Shown here: one piece after another, positions 1 to 8,380 of the stretch
Numbering within the stretch: position 1 is the stretch's first letter
How the letters are laid out: each line of letters starts with the position of its first letter
Assembly (NCBI GenBank): GCA_017619715.1
Contig: JAFZRS010000002.1
Location: 1 to 64,000 of the forward strand
Length of the DNA stretch: 64,000 nt
Direction of reading: 5' to 3'
DNA from: Oscillospiraceae bacterium
GTDB taxonomy: Bacteria; Bacillota; Clostridia; Oscillospirales; Oscillospiraceae
The notes under the pieces: generated by a model
What the model was told of the DNA's origin: nothing
Databases searched by the model: none
What the model saw: the letters and a program-made list of their open reading frames with translations, nothing else
Position numbers and translations under genes: made by a program

Positions 1-1177
1 CTCCATCGGCGTGGTCACCATCAACCTGCCGCGGATCGCGTATCAGGCGGCGGACGAGGCGGATTTCTACAAGCGGCTGGATAACCTGATGGATATTGCC
101 GCGCGGAGCTTGAAAGTAAAGCGCACCGTCATCACCAAGCTGCTGGAGCAGGGTCTGTATCCCTACACCAAGCGGTATCTGGGTTCGTTCAACAACCATT
201 TCTCCACCATCGGCCTGATCGGCATGAACGAGGTGGGTCTCAATGCCAAGTGGCTGCACGCCGACCTCACCGACGAGCGTGTACAGCGCTTTGCCCGGGA
301 CGTACTCAACCACATGCGCGAGCGCCTGTCCGACTATCAGGAGCAGTACGGCGACCTTTATAACCTCGAAGCCACGCCTGCCGAGTCCACCACCTACCGC
401 TTTGCCAAGCACGACAAGGAGGAGTTCCCGGACATCATCACCGCCAATATGAACGGTACGCCCTACTACACCAACTCCTCCCACCTGCCCGTGGGCTACA
501 CGGAGGACGTGTTCTCCGCGCTGGATATTCAGGACGATCTCCAGACCCTCTACACCTCCGTCACCGTGTTCCATGCCTTTTTGGGCGAGAAGCTGCCCGA
601 CTGGAAGGCGGCGGCGAATCTGGTTCGCAAGATCGCCGAGAACTACAAGCTGCCCTACTACACCATGTCCCCCACCTATTCTGTCTGCGCCGACCACGGC
701 TATCTCACAGGCGAGCAGACCGTCTGCCCCATCTGCGGCAAGAAGACTGAGGTGTACAGCCGCATTACCGGCTACTATCGCCCGGTGCAGAACTGGAACG
801 ACGGCAAGGCGCAGGAGTATAAGGACCGCAAGGTATACAACATCGGCAACTCCCGTCTGACCCACACAGGCCCCAATCCCGCGCCCGTGGACGACGCTCC
901 TGCCGCGCAGGTCGCCCCCGTGCAGCCGGCACAGAAACCGGCGGCGGACAGCTCTATTCTCCTCTTTAAGACCCCCACCTGCCCCAACTGCAAGGCAGCC
1001 GGTGCGCTGTTGGATAAAGCAGGCGTCGCCTACACCGCCCTCAATGCCAACGAGGAGCGGGAGCTGGTGGAGAAATACGGAGTCAAACAGGCGCCCACAC
1101 TGGTCTTGATCCACGGCGATACGTTTGAAAAGTACCGCGGGGTGTCCGATATCAAGGGCTGGCTCATGAATCGATAA
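1..1177 (+). CDS. nrdD: Anaerobic ribonucleoside-triphosphate reductase (class III), C-terminal part, with fused thioredoxin-like domain
   Basis: The 3' part of a class III ribonucleotide reductase, which makes dNTPs without oxygen using a glycyl radical. The reading frame is already open at base 2 (SIGVVTINLPRIAY follows), so the 5' end lies outside the window. Near the C-terminus are a cysteine/histidine metal-site pattern (CADHGYL, then CPICGKK at about 725-745) and the glycyl-radical motif RITGYYRPVQNWNDGK, with the radical glycine at 770-772. After a Pro/Ala-rich linker (about 865-945) comes a redoxin domain with a CPNC active site at 980-991 and the cis-proline segment KQAPTLVL. The fused redoxin suggests that reducing equivalents come from a dithiol rather than formate; this is inference. 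trxB follows and could reduce the fused domain. No nrdG activase gene is seen downstream. Confidence 0.93.
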   Translation, partial: SIGVVTINLPRIAYQAADEADFYKRLDNLMDIAARSLKVKRTVITKLLEQGLYPYTKRYLGSFNNHFSTIGLIGMNEVGLNAKWLHADLTDERVQRFARDVLNHMRERLSDYQEQYGDLYNLEATPAESTTYRFAKHDKEEFPDIITANMNGTPYYTNSSHLPVGYTEDVFSALDIQDDLQTLYTSVTVFHAFLGEKLPDWKAAANLVRKIAENYKLPYYTMSPTYSVCADHGYLTGEQTVCPICGKKTEVYSRITGYYRPVQNWNDGKAQEYKDRKVYNIGNSRLTHTGPNPAPVDDAPAAQVAPVQPAQKPAADSSILLFKTPTCPNCKAAGALLDKAGVAYTALNANEERELVEKYGVKQAPTLVLIHGDTFEKYRGVSDIKGWLMNR

Positions 1178-1190
1178 AGGACAAACGGAT

Positions 1191-1226
1191 AAACGGGCGG
1201 GAACGGTACCCTTCCCGCCCGTTTTG
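1191..1226 (+). terminator. Hairpin between nrdD and trxB
   Basis: A perfect 10-bp stem (ACGGGCGGGA at 1193-1202 with TCCCGCCCGT at 1213-1222) is followed by TTTT. Only about 30 bp separate it from trxB and I see no promoter there, so it probably terminates only part of transcription and lowers trxB expression relative to nrdD. Confidence 0.7.
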
Positions 1227-1255
1227 ATCTTTGAGAAAAGAGAGGAAACGAGCAT

Positions 1256-2170
1256 ATGTATGACATCATCGTCGTCGGCGGCGGTCCCGCCGGCATGACA
1301 GCCGCGCTGTATGCTCTGCGCAACGGCAAGAGCGCGCTGGTCATTGAAAAAAACGGCTTCGGCGGTCAGATCACCCATTCGCCCAAAGTGGAGAACTATC
1401 CCGGCACGCTCTCTATGAGCGGCAACGAGTTTGCCGAGCAAACCCTCAACCAGATCCTTGCCCAGGGCACCGACATTGAGATCGAGACGGTGATCTCTGT
1501 CCGCAACGAGGGGGATCATAAGGTGGTCACCACCGAGGAGGGCGGAAGCTACGCCGCCCGCGCCGTGGTACTGGCAACCGGCGTGAAACACCGCATGTTG
1601 GGACTCCCCGGCGAAGACGAGCTGGTGGGCGAGGGCATCTCTTTTTGCGCCGTGTGCGACGGGGATTTCTACTCCGGTAAAACCGTGTGCGTGGCAGGCG
1701 GCGGCAACTCCGCCCTGCAAGAGGCGATTTTGCTCTCGGAGAAATGCCGGGAGATTATTATGCTGCAGGACCTCCCCTATTTTACAGGCGAAAAGAAGCT
1801 GCAGGATATTCTCTTCTCCCGTCCTAATGTGCGCGCGCTCAGCGACGTAAAAATCAACCGCCTGCTGACCGAGGGCGGTGCGCTTCACGGCGTGGAGATC
1901 GAGGGGCGCAGCTCGGGTGAGAAGCAGGAAATTGCCTGCGACGGGCTGTTCGTTGCCATCGGACTGATTCCGGAGAACAAGCCCTTTGCCGATCTGGCGG
2001 CGCTGAATGACTACGGCTATTTTGATTCAGACGAGCAGTGCCTCACCCGTACCGAGGGCATTTACGTGGCGGGCGACTGCCGCAGCAAGCGGATTCGGCA
2101 GTTGACTACCGCCGTTGCCGACGGCGCTACCGCCGCGCTGGCGGCATGCCGGTATATTGACGGAATGTAA
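1256..2170 (+). CDS. trxB: Thioredoxin reductase
   Basis: Flavoprotein of 304 residues that passes electrons from NAD(P)H through FAD and a redox disulfide to thioredoxin-type proteins. Visible features: N-terminal FAD-binding GGGPAG (residues 8-13), the redox-active CAVC at residues 131-134, the second dinucleotide-binding GGGNSA just after it, and a C-terminal GIYVAGDCR motif. Length is normal for the low-molecular-weight type. The start ATG at 1256 has AGAGGAAA upstream. It follows nrdD, whose product carries its own redoxin domain, so the reductase may serve ribonucleotide reduction. Whether it uses NADPH or another donor cannot be told from the sequence. Confidence 0.93.
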   Translation: MYDIIVVGGGPAGMTAALYALRNGKSALVIEKNGFGGQITHSPKVENYPGTLSMSGNEFAEQTLNQILAQGTDIEIETVISVRNEGDHKVVTTEEGGSYAARAVVLATGVKHRMLGLPGEDELVGEGISFCAVCDGDFYSGKTVCVAGGGNSALQEAILLSEKCREIIMLQDLPYFTGEKKLQDILFSRPNVRALSDVKINRLLTEGGALHGVEIEGRSSGEKQEIACDGLFVAIGLIPENKPFADLAALNDYGYFDSDEQCLTRTEGIYVAGDCRSKRIRQLTTAVADGATAALAACRYIDGM

Positions 2171-2258
2171 TCAAAAAAAATGGCTTCACCCCTTTTTTGA
2201 GTGAGCTTACAGCGCCGTGCGCGGCGCGAACTCTGCGAGGCATTAGCACAAAACGAGA

Positions 2259-2286
2259 AAAACCCGGAGCAAGTGCTCCGGGTTTT
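2259..2286. terminator. Bidirectional terminator between trxB and purA
   Basis: A 12-bp perfect stem AAAACCCGGAGC / GCTCCGGGTTTT with loop AAGT, with A and T runs on both flanks. It sits between convergent trxB and purA and can end both transcripts. Confidence 0.85.
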
Positions 2287-2300
2287 ATGATTCTCACAGA

Positions 2301-3578
2301 TCAGAACATGGTGATATAGGCTTCGCGCTCGGCGCCCACCGACACGTACTTAACGGGGCAGCCCACCGCTTTCTCGATATAGCGGATATAATCCAGCGCG
2401 GCGGCAGGCAGATCCTCCACCTTCCGGCAATCGCTGATATCACAGGCAAAGCCGGGCAGATACTCATAGATTGGCTTGGCGGCATTGAGCTCATCGATGC
2501 TGGCGGGGAAATCGTCCACCCGTTTGCCGCCGACCTCATAGGCGACGCAGACGGGGATCTTGTCCATATAGCTCAGTACGTCCAGCTTCGTCAGCGCCAC
2601 GTAGGTACAGCCCTGCATCTTCGCGCCGTAGCGGGACGCCACCACGTCGAAGCCGCCCACCCGGCGGGGACGACCCGTAGCCGCGCCGTACTCGCCGCCG
2701 GCTTTTCGGAGGGCGTCGCCCTCCGCGCCAAACAGCTCGCAGGCGAACGGACCTTCGCCCACGCAACTGGAATATGCCTTCATGATACCGATGCTCTCGT
2801 CCAGCCGGGCAAACGGTACGCCCGCGCCGATGGGCGCATACGCCGCCAACGTCGTGGAGGCGGAGGTGTAGGGATAGATGCCGAAATCAATGTCCCGCAG
2901 CGCACCGAGCTGTGCCTCGAAGATGATGGACTTGCCCTCCTCCATGGCGCGGCTCAAGTACGCGGTTGTATCGGTGATATACGGGATAAACGGCTTACCG
3001 AACCGCTCCAGCCAGTCCATGATATCGTCCAGCAGGATCGGCGCGTGTCCGTAACCCTTTTCCACCACCAGATTCTTCCACTCCAGTAGGTCGGCGAGAC
3101 GGTCGCGCAAACTGTCCCAATGGCACAGATCGCCCAGACGCAGTGCCTTCTTCATATACTTGTCGGAATAGACCGGCGAGATGCCCCGGCGGGTGGAGCC
3201 GAACTTCTTGTCACCCAGCCGATCCTCCTCCAAGCCGTCGAGCAGCTTGTGATAGGGCATGCAGATGGTGGCGCGATCACTGAGGATCAAATGTCCCGGC
3301 TCAATGTCGATACCCGCATTGCGCAGACGCTCCACCTCGGCATAGAGGTGTTCCAGATCGATCACAATGCCCGGACCAAGCACGTTGGCGGTCTCGGGAC
3401 GCAAAATGCCGGAGGGCAGCAGGTTCATGATGAACTTGCCCCGGTCATTGACCACCGTGTGACCGGCGTTGTTGCCGCCCTGATAGCGTACAACCACCTC
3501 GTAATCGGCGCTGAGCAGGTCCACCATGCGTCCCTTGCCCTCGTCGCCCCAGTTTGTTCCTACGATGGAAGTCAACAT
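2301..3578 (-). CDS. purA: Adenylosuccinate synthetase
   Basis: First committed step of AMP synthesis from IMP: joins aspartate to IMP using GTP. 425 residues, the usual bacterial length. The N-terminal GTP-binding loop reads GTNWGDEGKGRMVD, and the family signature around QGGNNAGHTV follows at about residues 34-43. The start ATG is preceded by AAGGAGAG. It lies 19 bp after purB on the same strand, so the two AMP-branch enzymes form a purB-purA operon driven by the promoter at 5057-5085 and ended by the hairpin at 2259-2286. Confidence 0.96.
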   Translation of the reverse strand: MLTSIVGTNWGDEGKGRMVDLLSADYEVVVRYQGGNNAGHTVVNDRGKFIMNLLPSGILRPETANVLGPGIVIDLEHLYAEVERLRNAGIDIEPGHLILSDRATICMPYHKLLDGLEEDRLGDKKFGSTRRGISPVYSDKYMKKALRLGDLCHWDSLRDRLADLLEWKNLVVEKGYGHAPILLDDIMDWLERFGKPFIPYITDTTAYLSRAMEEGKSIIFEAQLGALRDIDFGIYPYTSASTTLAAYAPIGAGVPFARLDESIGIMKAYSSCVGEGPFACELFGAEGDALRKAGGEYGAATGRPRRVGGFDVVASRYGAKMQGCTYVALTKLDVLSYMDKIPVCVAYEVGGKRVDDFPASIDELNAAKPIYEYLPGFACDISDCRKVEDLPAAALDYIRYIEKAVGCPVKYVSVGAEREAYITMF

Positions 3579-3597
3579 CTTTTTAACTCTCCTTTTC

Positions 3598-5031
3598 TCA
3601 CACGCGGATCTCTGCCGCCGCGCCCAGACTGTCCTGATTCTCTTCCAGAAGCGGCTTTACCCGCTCGTCTAAAAAGCGGCGACATTGGCGCGCCGCCATG
3701 CCGGTAAAGCCTGTGGGATCCAGCAGCGACGTCAGCTCCGCCTCCGTCAGATCAAAAATCGGATCGTCCAGAATACGGCGCAGGAGATCATTTTCCCTGC
3801 CGTAATCTTTCACCTGCCGCGCCGCCTCCACCGAATGACGGCGGATATGCTCATGGAGCGTCTGGCGGTCGCCGCCCTTGTGCTTAACGCAGTACATGAG
3901 GATATTCTCCGTCGCCATAAAGGGCAGTTCCTCCTGCAAATGCTTGCGGCACACCGCCTCGTGTACCGTCATGCCCCGCGCCACGTTGATCATGAGATTC
4001 AGCACGGCGTCCACCGCCAAAAACGCCTCGGGAATGGCGATGCGGCGGTTGGCGGAGTCGTCCAGCGTGCGTTCCAGCCATTGAGACGCAGCGGTGATGG
4101 CGGTGTTCTGGAGATCGCACATCACATACCTGCTCAAAGAGGCGATGCGCTCACAGCGCATGGGATTGCGCTTATACGCCATGGCGGAGGATCCAATTTG
4201 TCCGGACTCAAACGGCTCGTCCACCTCCTTGAGATGACACAGCAGCCGCACGTCGCCGGCAAATTTGGACGCGCTCTGGGCAATGCCGCTGAGCACCTGC
4301 AGCACGGCAAAGTCCGCCTTTCGTGTGTACGTCTGACCGCTGACGCTTTGACAGGCGGCAAAATCCAGCTTCCGCGCGATCTTTTCTTCCAACAGCTCCA
4401 CTTTTTTCTCATCGCCCTCAAAGAGCTCCAAGAAACTCGCGCCTGTGCCGGTAGCACCTTTGCACCCCAACAGGCGCAGGTGATCCAGTTGGAAATCCAA
4501 CTGCTCGAGATCAAACAGCAGATCGTTCAGCCACATACACGCCCGTTTGCCCACGGTGGTGGGCTGTGCCGCCTGAAAGTGGGTGTAGGCAAGAGTGGGC
4601 AGCGCCTGATGCGCCGAGGCAAAGGCGCTCAGCGCCTCGATGGCGTTGAGCAGCAGCCGGCGCACCAGCAGCAGCGCATCGCGCATATTCAATATATCTG
4701 TGTTGTCTCCCACGTAGCAGGACGTGGCGCCCAGATGAATGATCGGTCTGGCTGTGGGACAGCAGTCTCCGAAGGTCAGCACGTGTGCCATCACGTCGTG
4801 GCGCACCTGATGCTCGTACCGGGCGGCAACCTCATAGTCGATATCCGTCAGGTGGCGGCGCATCTGCGCCAGTTGCCCGTCCGAGATGTCGATCCCCAAC
4901 TCCTGCTCACTCTCCGCCAGCAGCAGCCACAACTTCCGCCATGTGGAGAACTTCCTGTCGTCGGAAAAGATCCTCTTCATCTCTGCATCGGCATAGCGAC
5001 CGCACAAAGGGCTTTCATAAAACTCCCGCAT
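3598..5031 (-). CDS. purB: Adenylosuccinate lyase
   Basis: Releases fumarate from SAICAR and from adenylosuccinate, acting twice in purine synthesis. 477 residues. The fumarase/aspartase superfamily signature GSSAMAYKRNPMRCE carries the flexible catalytic-loop serines, and the substrate-binding stretches TSCYVGDNTD and AYTHFQAAQPTTVGKR are present. The length and the C-terminal helical domain fit the longer PurB type. The start ATG (5029-5031) has AAAGGAGGAG immediately upstream. First gene of purB-purA. Confidence 0.96.
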   Translation of the reverse strand: MREFYESPLCGRYADAEMKRIFSDDRKFSTWRKLWLLLAESEQELGIDISDGQLAQMRRHLTDIDYEVAARYEHQVRHDVMAHVLTFGDCCPTARPIIHLGATSCYVGDNTDILNMRDALLLVRRLLLNAIEALSAFASAHQALPTLAYTHFQAAQPTTVGKRACMWLNDLLFDLEQLDFQLDHLRLLGCKGATGTGASFLELFEGDEKKVELLEEKIARKLDFAACQSVSGQTYTRKADFAVLQVLSGIAQSASKFAGDVRLLCHLKEVDEPFESGQIGSSAMAYKRNPMRCERIASLSRYVMCDLQNTAITAASQWLERTLDDSANRRIAIPEAFLAVDAVLNLMINVARGMTVHEAVCRKHLQEELPFMATENILMYCVKHKGGDRQTLHEHIRRHSVEAARQVKDYGRENDLLRRILDDPIFDLTEAELTSLLDPTGFTGMAARQCRRFLDERVKPLLEENQDSLGAAAEIRV

Positions 5032-5056
5032 GATGCTCCTCCTTTTCCAACCTCAA

Positions 5057-5085
5057 ATTATAAACAGTTGGAAAAATTTTGTCAA
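5057..5085 (-). promoter_or_regulatory. Promoter of purB-purA
   Basis: On the minus strand: TTGACA (5080-5085), 17-bp spacer, TATAAT (5057-5062), both consensus hexamers. It is back to back with the promoter at 5141-5169. I did not see a recognisable PurR operator or purine riboswitch. Confidence 0.9.
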
Positions 5086-5140
5086 CGAAAGAGGGTGGAT
5101 TATTTCCAAATATCACTCAAAATGCGCCCGAAAAGCATGA

Positions 5141-5169
5141 TTGTATTTTAAGGTGTGCCGTGCTATAAT
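5141..5169 (+). promoter_or_regulatory. Promoter of the HprK-like / PqqD / ABC cassette
   Basis: TTGTAT (5141-5146), 17-bp spacer, TATAAT (5164-5169). Transcription should start near 5176, which fixes the first gene's start at the ATG at 5213 rather than further upstream. Confidence 0.85.
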
Positions 5170-5212
5170 AAAGGACAAGATGTTTTCGTTTGAAACACGG
5201 ATCGAGGTGCGT

Positions 5213-5950
5213 ATGACCACATTTCACATCTCTCTTGCCGGTCGGACGATTGCCGTGCAGGCGCAGTACGATTTTGCCCGGCAGTTTTGCCGGGATTATC
5301 TGACCGGTGACCCCAAAGCCGTTATCGAGGCGTCCGCCTCACCGGAGGATATCCGGCGGGACATGGAGGAAGCCTCTACCGGTTCGCCGGCATATGCGGA
5401 GATTTTGGGCATCTATCGGTCCATTGCCGAACAGCTGCCTCAATTCGACACCTTTTTGGTACACGGCGCCGCCGTCTCCTGCGGTGAGAAAGCGTATCTC
5501 TTTACCGCGCCCAGCGGCACGGGAAAGAGTACGCATATCGGTCTTTGGAAACGCTATCTGGGTGACCGGATCGACATCGTAAACGGCGACAAGCCCCTGC
5601 TGCGCCTGCAGGGGGGGCAGGTGGACGTGTGTTCCACCCCCTGGGCGGGGAAGGAGCGGTGGCAAAAAAACCGTATCGTGCCGCTGGACGGCATCTGCCT
5701 GTTGCACCGGGGGACGGAAAATCGCATTCGTCCCATTGCGCCGGGTAACTATCTGGACGAGCTGATGCATCAGGTCTATCTCCCCACCCGAGCCGAGACT
5801 ATGGTCATCACATTGCATCTTTTAGACGAGGTGCTGCGGCGGACGCCGCTGTACCTGCTGGAGTGTGACATCTCGGAGCAGGCGGTCCGCACCTCCTTTG
5901 AAGCACTGACCGGGCAGCCCTATGCCTGCCCTGCGGAGGACGCTCTATGA
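5213..5950 (+). CDS. HPr kinase-like P-loop protein of a peptide-maturation-type cassette
   Basis: Predicted cytoplasmic P-loop protein of 245 residues. A Walker A motif (APSGTGKST, about residues 99-107) follows a strand reading VHGAAVSCGEKAYLF, the arrangement seen in HPr kinase C-terminal domains, and VNGDKPLL lies about 20 residues further on. Relatives of HPr kinase occur in lasso-peptide and other RiPP clusters, where some phosphorylate the peptide; that role here is inference. It is much shorter than true HPr kinase and lacks the N-terminal half. The ATG at 5213 has GAGGTG upstream; an in-frame ATG at 5180 would lie almost at the transcript start, so I reject it. It overlaps the next gene by 4 bp. 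Confidence 0.75.
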   Translation: MTTFHISLAGRTIAVQAQYDFARQFCRDYLTGDPKAVIEASASPEDIRRDMEEASTGSPAYAEILGIYRSIAEQLPQFDTFLVHGAAVSCGEKAYLFTAPSGTGKSTHIGLWKRYLGDRIDIVNGDKPLLRLQGGQVDVCSTPWAGKERWQKNRIVPLDGICLLHRGTENRIRPIAPGNYLDELMHQVYLPTRAETMVITLHLLDEVLRRTPLYLLECDISEQAVRTSFEALTGQPYACPAEDAL

Positions 5951-6381
5951 ATCATCAGTCTATTGAGGATATCCTCGCTCAAAACGGAATATACGTCAGT
6001 CCCACCGTGGGTGTGAGTATGCGGCCCATGCTGCGTCAGGGCAAAGACCGGGTGATCCTGATGCCGCCGCAGGGGCGGCTGAAAAAATACGACGTGCCGC
6101 TGTACCGCCGGGGAAAAGACTACGTACTGCACCGCATTGTGGCGGTGCGCCCTGATGACTACGTGGTGTTGGGCGACAACTGCATAGCGCGGGAATATGT
6201 ACGGGACGAGCAGATCATCGGCGTGCTGACCGGCTTTTACCGGGGTGAACGGTATGTGAAGCTGACGGATCCCTTTTACCGCGCCTACCGTTTTCTGTGG
6301 CAGGGCACATGGCCGCTGCGGCGTCTTCTCTCCCGGGTGCGGAGTATCGCAGGTCGGGTTGTGCGCCGGATCATACGGTAA
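5947..6381 (+). CDS. S24/S26 family peptidase, signal-peptidase-like (SipW/ER type)
   Basis: 144 residues. Type I signal peptidase motifs are visible: GVSMRPML with the nucleophile serine, then YVLHRIVAV where a His stands where bacterial signal peptidases usually have the catalytic Lys, then VLGDNC. The Ser-His pattern matches the SipW/eukaryotic branch. No N-terminal membrane anchor is evident; the C-terminal end (residues about 115-144) is basic, with a short hydrophobic stretch around YRFLWQGTWPL. Being between an HprK-like and a PqqD-like gene, it probably removes a leader from a small secreted or modified peptide, though no substrate is recognised. The ATGA overlap with the upstream gene indicates translational coupling. 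Confidence 0.8.
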   Translation: MNHQSIEDILAQNGIYVSPTVGVSMRPMLRQGKDRVILMPPQGRLKKYDVPLYRRGKDYVLHRIVAVRPDDYVVLGDNCIAREYVRDEQIIGVLTGFYRGERYVKLTDPFYRAYRFLWQGTWPLRRLLSRVRSIAGRVVRRIIR

Positions 6382-6428
6382 TGGGGATCAATACGCGCGC
6401 CGCGGCGCGACACAGGAGGGTTAAACGA

Positions 6429-6689
6429 ATGAAACTGAAAAAAGGCTTCGTCAGTCAAAAAGTGGCAGGTCGCTGGCTGCTGGTTGCCGTGGGCAACAAC
6501 GATTTCACCGGCTTCATGCACGGGAACGACACCACCGCATTTATTGCCGAGCTCTTGCAAAAAGACACCACCGTGGACGAGATGGTAGACGCCATGTATG
6601 AGCAGTATGACGCGGATAAGGAAACGCTGCGCGCCGATCTGGAACGGGTACTGGACCAGCTCCGGAGCATCGGTGCCATTGAAGAGTAA
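6429..6689 (+). CDS. PqqD-family (RiPP recognition element-like) protein
   Basis: An 86-residue protein with the PqqD shape: an N-terminal beta segment (FVSQKVAGRWLLVAVG), FTGFMHGNDTTAFIAELLQKDTTVDEMVDAMYEQY in the centre (split across two helices), and a C-terminal helix DLERVLDQLRSIGAI. PqqD domains bind leader peptides of ribosomally made, modified peptides and pass them to the enzymes. The start ATG at 6429 has AGGAGGG upstream. It lies between the peptidase and the exporter in one transcript. No radical SAM partner or precursor is recognised nearby, so its peptide is unknown. Confidence 0.85.
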   Translation: MKLKKGFVSQKVAGRWLLVAVGNNDFTGFMHGNDTTAFIAELLQKDTTVDEMVDAMYEQYDADKETLRADLERVLDQLRSIGAIEE

Positions 6690-6709
6690 CGCCGGAGGGA
6701 CCTCCCGCC

Positions 6710-8377
6710 ATGAAAAGCCGTGATACGCTTCGGTGGCTGTGCCGAAGCGTCAAAAAACGAATCGGAGCTCTTATTCTGATGACGCTGTCCAGCGCGGGCG
6801 GCGCCTATTTGAGCGTGCGCTTTGCGCTGGGTACCCGCTCTGTGATCGACAGTGCCGTCAGCGGCGACCGGGACGCCTTTTTCCGCGCTGCGTCGGCGTT
6901 AGCGGCGGTGATTGCCGGAATCATTGTGCTGCGTATGCTCCAGCGTCATCTGCATGACAATACCGAGGCGAAGTTGGATCGGGACTGGAAACGCCGTCTG
7001 CTGCATCTGGTGCTTCACGGCGAGTATCGCGCCGTATCCTCCTATCACAGCGGCGAGCTGATCAACCGGCTCAACAATGACGTACGGATCGTAGATGACG
7101 GGCTTATCTCCGTACTGCCCAATCTGGCGTCCATGGTTACCCGGCTTGCGGCGGCAGTATGGGTTTTGGCGAGCATGGAGCCGCTGTTTACCCTTCTTCT
7201 GGCGGCAGGCGGCGCCGCCGTGGTGCTGATTACGAGTTTACTGCGCCGCCTCATCAAGAGTTTGCATAAGCGTGTGCAGGAGGCGGACGGCAGGCTGTCC
7301 TCCTTCTTGCAGGAGACGATTGAAAAGCTTCTGCTGGTGCAGGCGATGGACGTATCGGAGGAGGCGGAGCGCCGGGCAGACCGGCTGCTGGAGGCGCGCT
7401 TCGCCGTGCAGCGGCGGCGGAAAAACATCGGGTTGGGCGCCAACACCTGCGTCAATATCCTCTGCTTTGCGGCGGAGTTTGCCGCGCTGGTGTGGTGCGC
7501 GTTCCGTCTGCTCCACGGCTCCATCACCTTCGGCACTTTCACCGCCATCGTGCAGTTGGTGGGACAGTTGGAAGGTCCCGTGGTGAATGTCTCGGGCATC
7601 ATTCCCAAGTACATTGCCATGCTGGCAAGCGCCGAACGGCTGATGGAACTGGACGCTTTGTCCCGTCCGGTCGTTCCCTCCGCCGATCCCGCCGCCCTCT
7701 ACGCCGATATGACGGCACTGTGCGCCGAGGATCTCTCCTTTTCCTATGAGGATGAGGAGCTTCTCTCCCACGTGAGCTTCTCCATTCCCAAGGGCAGCTT
7801 TGTGGCGGTAACAGGTCTATCCGGCATCGGGAAAAGCACCCTGCTCAAGCTGATGCTGGGGATCTATGCGCCCACCTCCGGCACGCTCACCGCCGCCGGA
7901 CCGGACGTTCCTCTCGACCGCGCTACCCGGCGTCTTTTTGCCTATGTGCCACAGGGAAATCTCCTGTTCAGCGGTACGCTGCGGGATAACCTGCTGATTA
8001 CCCGCCCCGACGCCACCGAAGACGAGATCGTCCACGCTCTGCATGTCAGCGCTCTGGACGACGTAGTTGCCCAGCTTCCGCAGGGACTGGAAACGGTACT
8101 GGGCGAAAACGCCGCGGGACTGTCCGAAGGTCAGGCACAGCGCTTGAGCATCGCCCGCGCTATTCTCAGCGGCGCGCCTGTTTTGATGCTGGACGAGGTG
8201 ACCTCCGCTCTGGACGCCGCCACCGAGCGCACTGTATTGGAGCGGATTGCCGCGATGCCCGGCTGTACCTGTATCGCTGTCACCCACCGTCCGGCGGCTT
8301 TGGAGATGGCGCACTACAACCTCTGTTTTTCCGATACCGGCATTAACCTGCTGCCCGGACCTGTCGCCCGGGGGTGA
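6710..8377 (+). CDS. ABC transporter, fused membrane and ATPase domains
   Basis: 555-residue half-exporter of the MsbA/peptide-export type. The N-terminal half (about residues 20-300) carries six predicted membrane segments; the C-terminal half is an ATPase with Walker A GLSGIGKST (K at residue 375), signature LSEGQAQRL, Walker B VLMLDEVTSALDA and the switch VTHRP. There is no N-terminal C39 peptidase domain, which fits a separate S26 peptidase being supplied by the operon. GGAGGG precedes the ATG at 6710. Last clear gene of the cassette; the substrate is probably a peptide but this is inference from neighbours. Confidence 0.88.
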   Translation: MKSRDTLRWLCRSVKKRIGALILMTLSSAGGAYLSVRFALGTRSVIDSAVSGDRDAFFRAASALAAVIAGIIVLRMLQRHLHDNTEAKLDRDWKRRLLHLVLHGEYRAVSSYHSGELINRLNNDVRIVDDGLISVLPNLASMVTRLAAAVWVLASMEPLFTLLLAAGGAAVVLITSLLRRLIKSLHKRVQEADGRLSSFLQETIEKLLLVQAMDVSEEAERRADRLLEARFAVQRRRKNIGLGANTCVNILCFAAEFAALVWCAFRLLHGSITFGTFTAIVQLVGQLEGPVVNVSGIIPKYIAMLASAERLMELDALSRPVVPSADPAALYADMTALCAEDLSFSYEDEELLSHVSFSIPKGSFVAVTGLSGIGKSTLLKLMLGIYAPTSGTLTAAGPDVPLDRATRRLFAYVPQGNLLFSGTLRDNLLITRPDATEDEIVHALHVSALDDVVAQLPQGLETVLGENAAGLSEGQAQRLSIARAILSGAPVLMLDEVTSALDAATERTVLERIAAMPGCTCIAVTHRPAALEMAHYNLCFSDTGINLLPGPVARG

Positions 8378-8380
8378 GCC

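Noticed and set aside
5141-5212. Longer start for the HPr-kinase-like gene
   Set aside because: The first part lies in the -35/-10 region of the promoter, so it cannot be transcribed; ATG 5213 with GAGGTG is preferred.
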